From the NCBI GenBank assembly GCA_030706455.1, contig JAUZOL010000010.1, forward strand, positions 1-45,092: a stretch of 45,092 bases of DNA, written 5' to 3'. The stretch's first letter is position 1. Each line of letters opens with the position of its first letter. A program made the position numbers and the translations under genes. Source of the stretch: Bacteroidota bacterium (GTDB lineage: Bacteria > Bacteroidota > Bacteroidia > Bacteroidales > Paludibacteraceae). This document shows positions 7,758 to 16,386 of this stretch, piece after piece. Below the pieces are notes generated by a model. The model was not told where the DNA came from, ran no database searches, and was given only the letters and a program-made list of their open reading frames with translations.

Positions 7758-8513
7758 ATGAACAAACTGGTAAAAAAAATAGCATATATCATAGTGGGCT
7801 GTCTGCTCATCGTTATCGTACTTGGGTTAATATATTTCTTTAAATTCAGGTCTGAAACACAAAAAATGAGCCCTTGTCCTACGCAGGAATTGGCAAGCGG
7901 ACTGTATTCCATCAATGACTCTTTTGTCAATATGTATCTGGTGAAAGATGGTGATAGTTATATTGCCATTGATGCCGGAAATGATGCGGTGGCTATTGCA
8001 AAAGGACTGAAACAATTACAGATAGATCCGTCCAGAGTTACGACCGTTTTGCTGACTCACTCAGATGTAGATCATACAGCTGCGTTGAAACTCTTCAGGA
8101 ATGCCGAACTGCGTTTTTCGAAAGAGGAAGAACAGATGATTAATGGTAAGACTGCCAGAGCGGCAGGAATGCACAACAGCATTGACCGAAAACAGTACAA
8201 GCTGATAAATGATGGCGAAACATTTATGATTGGTACGACCAGTGTCAGGGGGATTCTCACTCCCGGGCACACTCCCGGTTCGATGTGTTACCTTGTAAAT
8301 AACCGGTGGCTGTTTACCGGCGATGCTTTAGGCCTCAAAAATGGGAAAATAGTTCCGTTCAACGACTTCTTCAATATGAACACAGCTCAGGCCGTCAAGT
8401 CCATCTCCAATGTAACATTACTTCGCAGGGTGGAACTGCTTCTGACGGGACACTACGGATGCAGCGATAAGTTTGATAAAATTGCTGCCGAATGGGATAA
8501 ATCACATAAATAA
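7758..8513 (+). CDS. Metallo-beta-lactamase-fold hydrolase, membrane-anchored
   Basis: This 251-residue protein starts with a single N-terminal membrane segment (residues about 8-28, IAYIIVGCLLIVIVLGLIYFF). It is followed by a metallo-beta-lactamase-fold domain. The first metal motif is THSDVDH (residues 100-106), giving H101, D103, D105 and H106; the second His of the classical HxHxDH is Asp. Later ligands are in LTPGHTPGS, FTGDALG and LTGHYG. An in-frame ATG at 7740 exists, but the ATG at 7758 is preceded by AAAGGA at a good distance and fits the membrane anchor better. The substrate cannot be told: the family includes thioesterases, lactonases and phosphodiesterases. It ends nine bases before the convergent ggt gene. 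Confidence 0.8.
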   Translation: MNKLVKKIAYIIVGCLLIVIVLGLIYFFKFRSETQKMSPCPTQELASGLYSINDSFVNMYLVKDGDSYIAIDAGNDAVAIAKGLKQLQIDPSRVTTVLLTHSDVDHTAALKLFRNAELRFSKEEEQMINGKTARAAGMHNSIDRKQYKLINDGETFMIGTTSVRGILTPGHTPGSMCYLVNNRWLFTGDALGLKNGKIVPFNDFFNMNTAQAVKSISNVTLLRRVELLLTGHYGCSDKFDKIAAEWDKSHK

Positions 8514-8521
8514 ACAATTCG

Positions 8522-10243
8522 TCAAAAGCCGTCAGCAGCATCATCACCGCGAGTATCGGCAACAGCTTCCAGATGACCGTCTGTCAATACTTTGATGGCT
8601 TCCGTTCTTCCAATCGCACCCCGTTCGTAGATGGTGTAGCCCATCAGTCGGAGCGCTTCACGCAGTGATTGCGGATATGCAGGCTCCACATCTATGCGGT
8701 CGGGTAACCATTGGTGATGAAATTTTGGTTTGTTGATGGCATCCTCGGTTGACAATCCGAAATCGAGAATATTCACCAATGTCTGGAATAGGGTAGTGGG
8801 TATGGTTGTTCCGCCGGGACTGCCTACTACAATATACGGTTTGTTGTTTTTCAATACAATAGTGGGCGTCATGGAGCTGAGCATCCGTTTGCCGGGCGCT
8901 ATGGCATTTGCCTCTCCACCCACCGCTCCATACAGATTAGGTGCTCCCGGTTTGGCGCTAAAATCATCCATCTCATCATTCAACAAAAATCCTGCACCGG
9001 CAACCACAGTCTTGCTTCCATACGAGTTATTGAGAGTAGTAGTTACGGAAACTGCATTCCCATCGCTGTCGAGCACACTCAGATGAGTGGTTTCCTCGCT
9101 CTCCTTCCGGGTGGGTAATCCGGGACGTATTAACAGACTATTTCCTGCTTTGCCTGCTACATAGTTTTTCATACGGCTTTGGATGTAAAGACTGTCAGTT
9201 AATTCTTGCTGTGGAACTTTCACGAAATCAGCATCTCCCATATATTCGGCTCTGTCGGCATAGGCGCGTCGTTCAGCTTCAGTCATTAATTGAACTGCCT
9301 CTGGACTCTGAAATCCAAGTGACGCAATATCACGTGTTTCCACCATTTTCATCATCTGATGCAGCAGAATGCCTCCGCTGCTCGGCATAGGCATTCCTAG
9401 AACAGTATATTGTTTGTAAGTAAAAACATGCGGTTGACGGAATTTTGCATGGTAGCTTTTCAGGTCTTCCAACGTAATGATACCGCCGCCCCGTTTCATT
9501 TCCGCCACAATCAATTGAGCGGTAGTGCCTTCATAAAATCCTTTGGCTCCTTGGTTACGTATCCGCCTGAGCGTGGCTGCCAGTTCTTTTTGAACCAGAA
9601 TATCTCCGGCTTTCCATGGTTCTTTTTTTACAAAAACAGGTAATACAGTATTGTACTTTTTCAAATCATCCCGAATGGAATTGAGAGAAGCGGCTTCTCT
9701 TGCAGTGATGGAGAACCCATTTTCTGCCAGATCAATAGCCGGTTGAATCAGTTTGCGAAAAGAAAGACGTCCATATTTAGCCGAGGCAAAGAGTCCGGCC
9801 ACGGTACCGGGCACGCCGGCTGAGAGATGTCCATTAATGCTTTTTCCTTCAATCACAGCGCCATGCTCGTTCAAATACATATTGCGCGAAGCTTTGTCCG
9901 GAGCCCGCTCTCGGTAATCTAATGCTAATTGTTGACCGTCTTTTAACCGCGCAACCATAAATCCGCCGCCACCCAGATTTCCGGCATTCGGATAAACAAC
10001 AGCTAATGCCAATTGAGTGGCAATGGCAGCGTCAATAGCATTTCCTCCTTGTTGAAGTATATCCGTACCTACCTTACTTGCAAGCGGATGGGCAGAAACA
10101 ACAGCACCATGAGTAACAACTTTTTTCTTTGTTATAATATATGGAAAAGCTTTTTCTGCTTGAGAAAAAACGCTAAACGAATAAGCAAGAAAGCCAGTAA
10201 GTAAAATAATAGCTGCTTTCATCCTAAATGATTTACATCGCAT
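8522..10243 (-). CDS. ggt: Gamma-glutamyltranspeptidase (glutathione hydrolase)
   Basis: This 573-residue exported proenzyme cleaves gamma-glutamyl bonds in the periplasm and matures by self-cleavage. A signal peptide precedes FSQAEKAF. The large-subunit hallmark GGNAIDAAIATQLALAVVYP and GNLGGGGFM are present. The catalytic Thr of the new small-subunit N-terminus is Thr385 in ETTHLSVLDSDGNAVSVT (numbered from 10243), followed by LNNSYGS, LNDEMDDF and the oxyanion-loop GSPGGTTI. An alternative start is the ATG at 10222 (MKAAIILLTGF), which gives a more compact signal peptide; neither has a strong ribosome-binding site. It is divergent from the TonB receptor at 10479 with a -7 element in the shared gap. 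Confidence 0.95.
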   Translation of the reverse strand: MRCKSFRMKAAIILLTGFLAYSFSVFSQAEKAFPYIITKKKVVTHGAVVSAHPLASKVGTDILQQGGNAIDAAIATQLALAVVYPNAGNLGGGGFMVARLKDGQQLALDYRERAPDKASRNMYLNEHGAVIEGKSINGHLSAGVPGTVAGLFASAKYGRLSFRKLIQPAIDLAENGFSITAREAASLNSIRDDLKKYNTVLPVFVKKEPWKAGDILVQKELAATLRRIRNQGAKGFYEGTTAQLIVAEMKRGGGIITLEDLKSYHAKFRQPHVFTYKQYTVLGMPMPSSGGILLHQMMKMVETRDIASLGFQSPEAVQLMTEAERRAYADRAEYMGDADFVKVPQQELTDSLYIQSRMKNYVAGKAGNSLLIRPGLPTRKESEETTHLSVLDSDGNAVSVTTTLNNSYGSKTVVAGAGFLLNDEMDDFSAKPGAPNLYGAVGGEANAIAPGKRMLSSMTPTIVLKNNKPYIVVGSPGGTTIPTTLFQTLVNILDFGLSTEDAINKPKFHHQWLPDRIDVEPAYPQSLREALRLMGYTIYERGAIGRTEAIKVLTDGHLEAVADTRGDDAADGF

Positions 10244-10290
10244 ATATGCTTGATATTAGAAGATTCGAGTGTGATCTTGATATGTTGTTG

Positions 10291-10298
10291 CAAAGGTA
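10291..10298 (-). promoter_or_regulatory. Putative -7 element of ggt
   Basis: The minus strand reads TACCTTTG, a TAnnTTTG match, 48 bases before the ggt start. No TTG at normal spacing was seen. Confidence 0.42.
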
Positions 10299-10362
10299 AA
10301 ACATCCCGTGCGGTAATAAATACCACACATATGTTATAAAAATACCTCTCGTATGTGATTTT

Positions 10363-10390
10363 TTGCAATTTGTAAACATTGCACCTTTGC
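10363..10390 (+). promoter_or_regulatory. Putative promoter of the TonB receptor gene
   Basis: TTG at 10363-10365 and CACCTTTG at 10383-10390 (one mismatch to TAnnTTTG) are 17 bases apart, slightly short of the usual 19-21. The predicted leader is about 85 bases. Confidence 0.35.
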
Positions 10391-10478
10391 AATGTGAAAA
10401 TCATCAGAGATTTTCCGGCAAAAAACTGACTCGTTTTAAGGTCCGGATATAAATATAAATTGCGAAAAGGTATTAGTT

Positions 10479-13253
10479 ATGAATAGAAAATTACTTTCAA
10501 TATTTTTGAAAACAGTAGTCGTTTTGCTGAGTTTTGCATTCACAGCTGCAGCACAAAACGGCACGATTAGAGGCGTGGTAAAAGATAATAACGGTCAACC
10601 CGTTGCCGATGCCACAGTGGTTATTGACGGAAAGAAAAACGGAGTTTTAACTGATAATAACGGAAAATATTCCTTTGTAGTAGGGCCGGGACAATACACG
10701 GTCATTGCCAGTTATGTGGGCGCAACGCCACAAAAACAATCAGTTACGGTTGCATCCGGAAAAGTGTCGGAGGCCAACCTTACATTACCTTTCGGACAAC
10801 AACTGAACGATGTTGTGGTAGTCGGATCACGGTCAAGTAACGTTCGAAGTCGTACGCAGACGGCTGTGCCTGTGGATGTTATTTCAGCTAAAGAGCTTTT
10901 TAATACCGGTCAGATAGAGCCCACTCAGGCTATTGCACAGGTAGCGCCATCCTTCAATTCTTCACGACAAACGCTTGCCGACGGTAGCGATCATATCGAT
11001 CCTGCTACTTTACGAGGATTGGGACCTGATCAGGTGCTGGTACTGGTGAACGGTAAGCGCCGTTACACAACGTCATTGATAAATCTCAACGGAACTGTAG
11101 GTAAAGGAGCTGTGGGAACGGACCTGAATGCTATTCCGGCATCGGCTATCGAACGCATTGAAGTGCTTCGCGACGGGGCGTCATCGCAATATGGTTCAGA
11201 TGCTATTGCTGGTGTAGTCAATGTGGTGTTGAAGAAAAATACAGGTACTCAGGTGAACACTCAATTCGGGCAACAATATGCCGGTGACGGACAAGTTGCG
11301 CAATTGGGCTTCACACACGGATTTAAATTTAAAAATCCGAAAGATTATCTGACACTTAATGCGGATATCCGCTATCGGGGAGCAACAAACCGTGCCGGTG
11401 ACTATACCGGGCCTGTGTATGTTAACTGGGCTGTAAGTCGCAATACAGGTGAAAGCGATGCTGCCTTTATTGCACGCAAAACAACATTGTACAATCAGGA
11501 TCAGGCATTGAAAGCACAGAACAATTTTAGCACAAAGAAAAATATTGACTTTGGAAATTCAAAGCTCAAGAATCTTGCTTTTGACCTGAACGGCGGTAAT
11601 CAATTGTCTGAAAATGTCCAATTTTACTACAATGCAGGCGTGAGTTATCGCAAAGGAGATGCAGGAGCATTGTACCGCTACCCGTATCAAACCACGCAAA
11701 ACATTGCAGAAATTTATCCAAACGGTTTTCTGCCTCATATTCTGTCTGATGTATGGGATAAAAACATGCAGGCCGGTATCAAATTCACTTCGGCAGGATG
11801 GAAATGGGACATCAGCAATACTTTTGGTGGCAACTCATTTGCCTATCATGTGGACAATTCACTGAATGCCTCTCAATATACTCTTGGGGCTTCAGCTCCC
11901 ACTTCGTTCTATTCTGGAACTACAAAATTCAACCAGAATACCTTCAATGTTGACGTAACGAAAGATCTCAGCCAACAACTGAGTGTCTTCAAAACCTTCA
12001 ATCTTGCTTTTGGTGGCGAATACAGATTGGATAATTATGGTATTGTGGCCGGAGATGAAGCTTCATACACCAATTATACACCTTCAAGCGGGAAAGCAGG
12101 TGGAGCTCAGGCATTCCCTGGATTTCAGCCATCAAATTCGGTAAACGCTTTTCGAAATATAGGAGGTGTATATGCCGATGTGGAAAGCGATATCACTGAC
12201 CGTCTGTTGATTGATGCTGCCGTTCGGTTTGAAAACTACAGCGATTTTGGTAGTAACCTTGCCGGCAAACTGGCGGCACGTTATAAACTAACCAATTTCC
12301 TTTCACTACGTGGAGATATCAACAACGGCTTTCGCGCTCCTTCTTTACAACAACGCTATTATAGTTCCGTATCCACCGTTTTTGTGAATGTTAATGGAGT
12401 GCTCACACCCCGTCAGGTAGGTACATTCCGCAACAATAGCGACGTGGCAAAAGCGTTCGGAATTCCTTCGCTTGAAGCCGAAAAATCGTTGAACGGCAGT
12501 CTTGGGTTAACCGTGAATGCAGGAGGCTTCTCTCTGACGGCTGATGCATACTCAATCAGTATTCGTAACCGGATTGTGCTTACTGGTCAGTTTTCAAGAA
12601 GTAATACCACTGTTGATCAATTACTTTCATCTTATCCGGATGTAAATGCAGCTCAGTTTTTTACCAATGCTATCAACACGCAAACACAAGGCTTGGATGT
12701 GGTCGCATCCTACAAACTGAATCTGTCGAAAGATCAAACTCTGAATCTTTCGTTGGCAAGCAATTTCAACCAGACAAAAGTGTACGGGCAAGTCAAGGGT
12801 ACAGATAAAATTCCAGCCGACCAGTTTGGTAATACATTGTTCAACCGTCAGGAACGTGGTCGTATCGAAAAAGGCCAACCACGCAGTAAAATCACAGCTT
12901 CAGGTAACTACCAATGGGGAAAATTCGGTACGGTGTTACGGGTAACCCGTTACGGAGAAACCGAATCATTGAACGCCAGTAATCCTGTTCTCGATGAAAA
13001 ATATTCGGCAAAAGCATTGACCGACCTTGCATTGTCCTATCAGGTTTCTAAAGTAGTACAGATAACCATAGGAGCCAATAATTTGTTTGACGTTTATCCC
13101 GATAAAATCAAGAACACGCAATCGCTTTCGCCTTACACGACAGCGAGCGCACTTGACAATACATCTTACGGACGCATGCCTTACGGGCGTGATGCCATAC
13201 AGTTCGGCTTTAACGGAGGTTACTACTATGCCTCTGTCGGACTGAAGTTTTAG
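10479..13253 (+). CDS. TonB-dependent receptor with N-terminal carboxypeptidase-like domain
   Basis: This 924-residue outer-membrane active transporter has a signal peptide (to about residue 25, TAAAQNG). Next is a carboxypeptidase regulatory-like domain (about 28-110, GTIRGVVKDNNGQPVADATV). A TonB-box-like stretch (LNDVVVVGSR) precedes the plug (about 120-245), which contains LRGLGPDQVLVLVNGKRR, RIEVLRDGASSQYGSDAIAGVVNVV. The barrel ends in an aromatic residue (YYYASVGLKF). No SusD-like partner follows, so it is not a standard polysaccharide locus. The gene is followed by a terminator and is monocistronic. The divergent gene is ggt, which makes uptake of peptides or glutathione-like compounds possible, but this is only an inference. 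The ligand cannot be assigned from sequence. Confidence 0.93.
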   Translation: MNRKLLSIFLKTVVVLLSFAFTAAAQNGTIRGVVKDNNGQPVADATVVIDGKKNGVLTDNNGKYSFVVGPGQYTVIASYVGATPQKQSVTVASGKVSEANLTLPFGQQLNDVVVVGSRSSNVRSRTQTAVPVDVISAKELFNTGQIEPTQAIAQVAPSFNSSRQTLADGSDHIDPATLRGLGPDQVLVLVNGKRRYTTSLINLNGTVGKGAVGTDLNAIPASAIERIEVLRDGASSQYGSDAIAGVVNVVLKKNTGTQVNTQFGQQYAGDGQVAQLGFTHGFKFKNPKDYLTLNADIRYRGATNRAGDYTGPVYVNWAVSRNTGESDAAFIARKTTLYNQDQALKAQNNFSTKKNIDFGNSKLKNLAFDLNGGNQLSENVQFYYNAGVSYRKGDAGALYRYPYQTTQNIAEIYPNGFLPHILSDVWDKNMQAGIKFTSAGWKWDISNTFGGNSFAYHVDNSLNASQYTLGASAPTSFYSGTTKFNQNTFNVDVTKDLSQQLSVFKTFNLAFGGEYRLDNYGIVAGDEASYTNYTPSSGKAGGAQAFPGFQPSNSVNAFRNIGGVYADVESDITDRLLIDAAVRFENYSDFGSNLAGKLAARYKLTNFLSLRGDINNGFRAPSLQQRYYSSVSTVFVNVNGVLTPRQVGTFRNNSDVAKAFGIPSLEAEKSLNGSLGLTVNAGGFSLTADAYSISIRNRIVLTGQFSRSNTTVDQLLSSYPDVNAAQFFTNAINTQTQGLDVVASYKLNLSKDQTLNLSLASNFNQTKVYGQVKGTDKIPADQFGNTLFNRQERGRIEKGQPRSKITASGNYQWGKFGTVLRVTRYGETESLNASNPVLDEKYSAKALTDLALSYQVSKVVQITIGANNLFDVYPDKIKNTQSLSPYTTASALDNTSYGRMPYGRDAIQFGFNGGYYYASVGLKF

Positions 13254-13282
13254 GGTTTTGAATAGATTAGTACAATCTGCAA

Positions 13283-13320
13283 GAGAGCCTTCGGTAGTGA
13301 TGCCGGAGGCTCTTGTTTTT
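13283..13320 (+). terminator. Rho-independent terminator after the TonB receptor gene
   Basis: GAGCCTTCGG (13285-13294) pairs with CCGGAGGCTC (13303-13312) with one wobble, followed by a T-rich tract. It also lies close to the 3' end of the convergent yraN gene. Confidence 0.8.
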
Positions 13321-13328
13321 ATGTAGAA

Positions 13329-13694
13329 TTAATTAACAGGAGCTATAAAAGCATCTTCAATATGTTCGATGCGATAACCGTTGAGAGAGGGTAGTGCGGC
13401 TATAACATCAAAACGGGTCGGCATGTCGATTGCATACTGTTGAATATAAGCATCCGTAGCCATTACGATACGACGAATTTTGGCAGTTGTAATAGCATCA
13501 GCCGGATGTTCGAATGTCTCCGTTGAGCGCGATTTGACTTCAACAACCACCAACCAGCCATCTTTTTCGGCAACAATGTCCAGTTCCAGTTTTTCGGCAA
13601 ACCAGTTGCGATGGAGGATCGTATAGCCATGCTTTATCAAATAATTGGCCGCGGCTTCTTCGCCTTCCTTGCCCAGTTCATTGTGTTGTGCCAT
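13329..13694 (-). CDS. yraN: YraN/UPF0102 family nuclease-like protein
   Basis: This 121-residue cytoplasmic protein is of normal family length. It opens with the signature LGKEGEEAAANYLIKHGYTILHRNW (residues about 7-31) and then shows the nuclease-like acidic core ELD (37-39) and EVKSRS (52-57), a PD-(D/E)xK arrangement. The rest of the family pattern, FEHPADAITTAKIRRI and RFDVIA, is also present. UPF0102 proteins are widespread and thought to act on Holliday junctions or other DNA, but the function is not firmly established. It follows the HAD gene on the same strand after 45 bases, so the two may be cotranscribed. Confidence 0.92.
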   Translation of the reverse strand: MAQHNELGKEGEEAAANYLIKHGYTILHRNWFAEKLELDIVAEKDGWLVVVEVKSRSTETFEHPADAITTAKIRRIVMATDAYIQQYAIDMPTRFDVIAALPSLNGYRIEHIEDAFIAPVN

Positions 13695-13739
13695 AGTTGT
13701 TTAGTGATCAGTAATTAGTCGATAGTATGCAGTATGGAC

Positions 13740-14387
13740 TTAGAGGGTCTTAACAGTATCCAGTACGGTTCCGAAAAGCGGCCTCAAATCTTCGCGGGGT
13801 TGTACGAGATATGTTTGGAATCCCATGGCAGATGCGACTTCAATGTTCTTTTCTCCATCGTCCAGAAACAGGCATTCTTCCGGTTTGAATCCCGAATCTT
13901 TGAGTATGTATTCAAAAATTTCGGGGTCGGGCTTAGCCATGTGAATTTCGTTGGAGAAATAACACTTGTCGAAATAATCATATCTGGAATGCCCGTCAAT
14001 ATCGAAATTCCGGTTCATACTGTAATTGACATGAACCACATTTGTGTTGCTTAGCATAAACACCTTAAAATGTTTCCGCAAAGCAAGTAATAAATGCTTT
14101 TTTTCTTCCGGCACATTCAATAGAAACGAAGCCCAGGCATCACGAATTTGCTCATCGGTAACCGGATACTTGGAAGCCGCCCGGATCTCATCGTAGAATT
14201 CCTGTTCGGTAGCCAACCCTTTTTCGAAACGCAGAAAGATGCCCGATTGCCGGTAGTTGCTTACCATTTCGGAGAAATCGCAGCCGGTGATTTTATATAA
14301 ATTGTCGAGACAAAGTTGTTTATCCAGATTAATCAGCACTCCGCCGAAATCAAAAAAGAGTGCTTTGATGCTTGAAAAGTCGATCAT
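13740..14387 (-). CDS. HAD superfamily hydrolase (subclass IA, YihX-like)
   Basis: This 215-residue phosphatase-type protein has the four HAD motifs. Motif I is FFDFGGVL with nucleophile Asp13 and Gly at position +2, as in YihX-like phosphatases (DLGNV). Motif II is MLSNTN (Ser113). Motif III is Lys152 in MAKPDPEIFEY, and motif IV is LFLDDGEKN (Asp176, Asp177). The cap domain lies between about residues 20 and 85. Closest resemblance is to sugar-phosphate phosphatases such as YihX (glucose-1-phosphate), but the substrate is an inference. It is divergent from the tRNA gene at 14483 and is followed by yraN. Confidence 0.88.
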   Translation of the reverse strand: MIDFSSIKALFFDFGGVLINLDKQLCLDNLYKITGCDFSEMVSNYRQSGIFLRFEKGLATEQEFYDEIRAASKYPVTDEQIRDAWASFLLNVPEEKKHLLLALRKHFKVFMLSNTNVVHVNYSMNRNFDIDGHSRYDYFDKCYFSNEIHMAKPDPEIFEYILKDSGFKPEECLFLDDGEKNIEVASAMGFQTYLVQPREDLRPLFGTVLDTVKTL

Positions 14388-14412
14388 TCCTTAAAATTTT
14401 TACTATTACCTA

Positions 14413-14443
14413 TTGCGGAAATCCACGAAAAAGAATATCTTTG
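14413..14443 (+). promoter_or_regulatory. Promoter of the tRNA gene
   Basis: TTG (14413-14415) and TATCTTTG (14436-14443) are 20 bases apart, the canonical Bacteroidota -33/-7 arrangement. The tRNA begins 40 bases downstream. This is the clearest promoter in the window. Confidence 0.7.
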
Positions 14444-14482
14444 CATCCGCTTTGCAAAGGTAACAAAACTTTTGCAAAACAC

Positions 14483-14557
14483 GGGCCTATAGCTCAGTTG
14501 GTTAGTAGCACCTGACTCATAATCAGGGGGTCACAGGTTCAAGCCCTGTTGGGCCCA
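14483..14557 (+). tRNA. tRNA with CAU anticodon, probably tRNA-Ile2 (lysidine type)
   Basis: A full cloverleaf can be drawn. The acceptor stem is GGGCCTA/TGGGCCC, the anticodon arm is CCTGA-CTCATAA-TCAGG with anticodon CAT, and the T arm is ACAGG-TTCAAGC-CCTGT. The discriminator is A, followed by CC. The loop CTCATAA and lack of initiator features (no unpaired position 1-72, no GGG/CCC at the anticodon stem) fit the Ile tRNA whose C34 is changed to lysidine by TilS; elongator Met cannot be excluded. The D arm is irregular: GTTAGTAGC replaces the usual GTTAGAGC, which leaves the C13-22 pair mismatched. The last 43 bases recur in decayed form at 24699-24744. Confidence 0.9.
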
Positions 14558-14570
14558 CCCTCGAAATGAA

Positions 14571-14602
14571 ACACTTACACTTCTCCGTGTAGGTGTTTTT
14601 TT
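14571..14602 (+). terminator. Rho-independent terminator after the tRNA
   Basis: ACACTTACAC (14571-14580) and GTGTAGGTGT (14587-14596) form a 10-bp stem with one wobble and a 6-base loop, followed by a T7 tract. It lies inside the island boundary, on the island side of the tRNA. Confidence 0.85.
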
Positions 14603-14728
14603 ATGTGATGCCAGCAAAGTGCCGGCACAAAGGCAAAGACTCACCAAGGAATACCTCTCCAAATGACAGCATCCAATCAATTTATGTAGAGACTATTTCT
14701 TGTATATTACTGAGATCCAAATTTTCAT

Positions 14729-15028
14729 ATGATTCTATATGAAAATCCAATTGTCGGGACTCTTAAATGATAGTTCTTATTTGAAAGGACTTCCGAAGGA
14801 TTATTACCAAACAAAAAATAATGAAAACATTTTCCCTTTTATTGCTAATCTAGCCTCGTTAGAGATTTTTCAAATGATAGCACTAGTTACGGGCGCTGGA
14901 GAAGTTGATAATTCAGGTGTTCTCCAGGTATAATAAGTCAATATGCTGATAAAAAATGTAACAATCATTGTGACTTCGTGCAATCTATTGCCATTGGGGA
15001 TATGTATCTAAAATTATATGACAATTAG
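14729..15028 (+). pseudogene. Broken ThiF/E1-like adenylyltransferase, C-terminal remnant
   Basis: Three short open stretches in two frames join into one family-like C-terminus. Frame one from 14729 reads MILYENPIVGT. The frame from 14739 to 14933 contains SSYLKGLPKDYYQTK, ENIFPFIANLASLE and QMIALVTGAG. The first frame resumes near 14930 and runs to the stop at 15026, with KKCNNHCDF and IAIGDMYL. In bacterial ThiF/HesA-type (E1-like) proteins the corresponding end has LP.dhp, an eNVFpF segment, an E..Q...LvtG helix, a CxxxC pair and GD. At least two frameshifts and loss of the catalytic N-terminal part make it non-functional. The family assignment is by pattern recognition only. The remaining bases to 15306 hold no recognisable gene. 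Confidence 0.4.
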
Positions 15029-15306
15029 ATTATCAAATGAGTCAGCTACATCTATTACAATATTTTTCATTCATCACAATAAAGCTCAGACTCAAATCTA
15101 TTTGGATCTATTACAAAAAACATGTTTGCATAATGGGGAGATCTTTCTACAAAATACGGCTTCTAATGTTTTCATTGTAGTTGTTTGTGTTTATGATCTG
15201 GAAATTTCGTATATTTTCAAATGAATATTTTAGGATAAGTATAAATTACAAAGACATACAAAATCATTAGACACGTCACATTGACATTGTTTTTAGTTAC
15301 ATTATT

Positions 15307-16173
15307 CTATATTTGATGTTTATATTCGCTTGGAGACACGCCCGTATGGCGTTTAAAATACTTCCCAAAAAAAGACTGAGATGGAAAGTTCAATTCATCA
15401 CTGATCTGTTGAATAGTTAAATTGGTTGATTTCAAAAGAGCTTTACTTTCCAATATCACATAGCTATCTATCCACTCTGCAGCCGACTTATTACTAAACT
15501 CTTTTATTACTTTTGATAAATGTTTAGGTGTTAGACGCATTCTTTTTGAATAAAAATCTAACCCTCTGTATTTTTTATAATTAGATTGGACCAAAATTAA
15601 AAACTCTTCTAACAGCTGCTCCCTTTTCGACTTTTCTTTCTCGGTGTATGCTTTATGAAAATCGTAACCCCAACTATAATAAAAAGCCTTTGTCAAACAT
15701 CGGATAGTTTCCAGACGAAAAGGATTATCCTTTTTATTAACTGCCCTTTGCACTATCGTATAAAAAGCTTCCAGCATTCTTATTTCTTTGTTTGATAGTG
15801 GAATAAACGGGTTATCGAGCACTGCCCTACGTAAGAAAAGACCGCGTTCGATATCAAGACTTCCGGCAAATGATTTTGACATGATTATAAATAACCCTGC
15901 AAAATCCGGGCTTACGCTATCAAATTGTATCAACTGCTCTGACATTACAATTGCAAGACCTGGTGCCTTGAAGATTTGTTCTTGAAGATTTATACTTCCC
16001 CTTATCTCTCCCTTGGTACAAATAATAGCAGTTACTACATCTGATTTAAATGGATCATTGGGAAGAAACCGAAAAATGGGTCTATCCAGTACAAGATATT
16101 CATTTTCTATTCTATCAACGTTTACATTTTCCAGTTCAAGAAACCAATTGATAGTTGCAATTGACTTAGCCAT
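15307..16173 (-). CDS. AraC family transcriptional regulator
   Basis: This 288-residue cytoplasmic regulator has a C-terminal AraC DNA-binding domain (about residues 190-288). Its first helix-turn-helix is around LDFYSKRMRLTPKHLSKVIKEFSNKS. The second is around LTIQQISDELNFPSQSFFGKYFKRHTGVSPSEYKHQI, which matches the family signature closely. The N-terminal 170 residues look like the cupin-type sensor of Bacteroidota AraC proteins (GEIRGSINLQEQIFKAPGLAIVM). The gene is divergent from the efflux operon (213-base gap), the standard arrangement for a local regulator of the pump. That it controls the pump is inferred from position. Confidence 0.93.
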   Translation of the reverse strand: MAKSIATINWFLELENVNVDRIENEYLVLDRPIFRFLPNDPFKSDVVTAIICTKGEIRGSINLQEQIFKAPGLAIVMSEQLIQFDSVSPDFAGLFIIMSKSFAGSLDIERGLFLRRAVLDNPFIPLSNKEIRMLEAFYTIVQRAVNKKDNPFRLETIRCLTKAFYYSWGYDFHKAYTEKEKSKREQLLEEFLILVQSNYKKYRGLDFYSKRMRLTPKHLSKVIKEFSNKSAAEWIDSYVILESKALLKSTNLTIQQISDELNFPSQSFFGKYFKRHTGVSPSEYKHQI

Positions 16174-16318
16174 AAAGCAAATAGTTTATAATAATATTAA
16201 GCGTCTTTCAGCACAAAAATAACCACATTATCTCATCTATCATACTGATTGCATCAAATAAACGACATATTGACCAATTATATGGCATAACAACCTTTTC
16301 CATAAGTTTCAGCCTCTG

Positions 16319-16326
16319 TAATTTTG
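16319..16326 (+). promoter_or_regulatory. Putative -7 element of the island efflux operon
   Basis: TAATTTTG matches TAnnTTTG and lies 60 bases before the tolC-like ATG, inside the gap shared with the AraC regulator. No TTG at the right spacing was seen, consistent with an activator-dependent promoter. Confidence 0.38.
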
Positions 16327-16386
16327 CACCGGATAAAAACCAGACAACAATTTCAATCTTATTTATTCCTATTATACTAATTATTT

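Noticed and set aside
10479-13253. SusC/SusD polysaccharide utilisation locus
   Set aside because: No SusD-like lipoprotein or glycoside hydrolase is adjacent.
15018-15224. A 68-codon frame left of the AraC gene
   Set aside because: No motif, odd composition, and it overlaps the end of the ThiF-like remnant in another frame.
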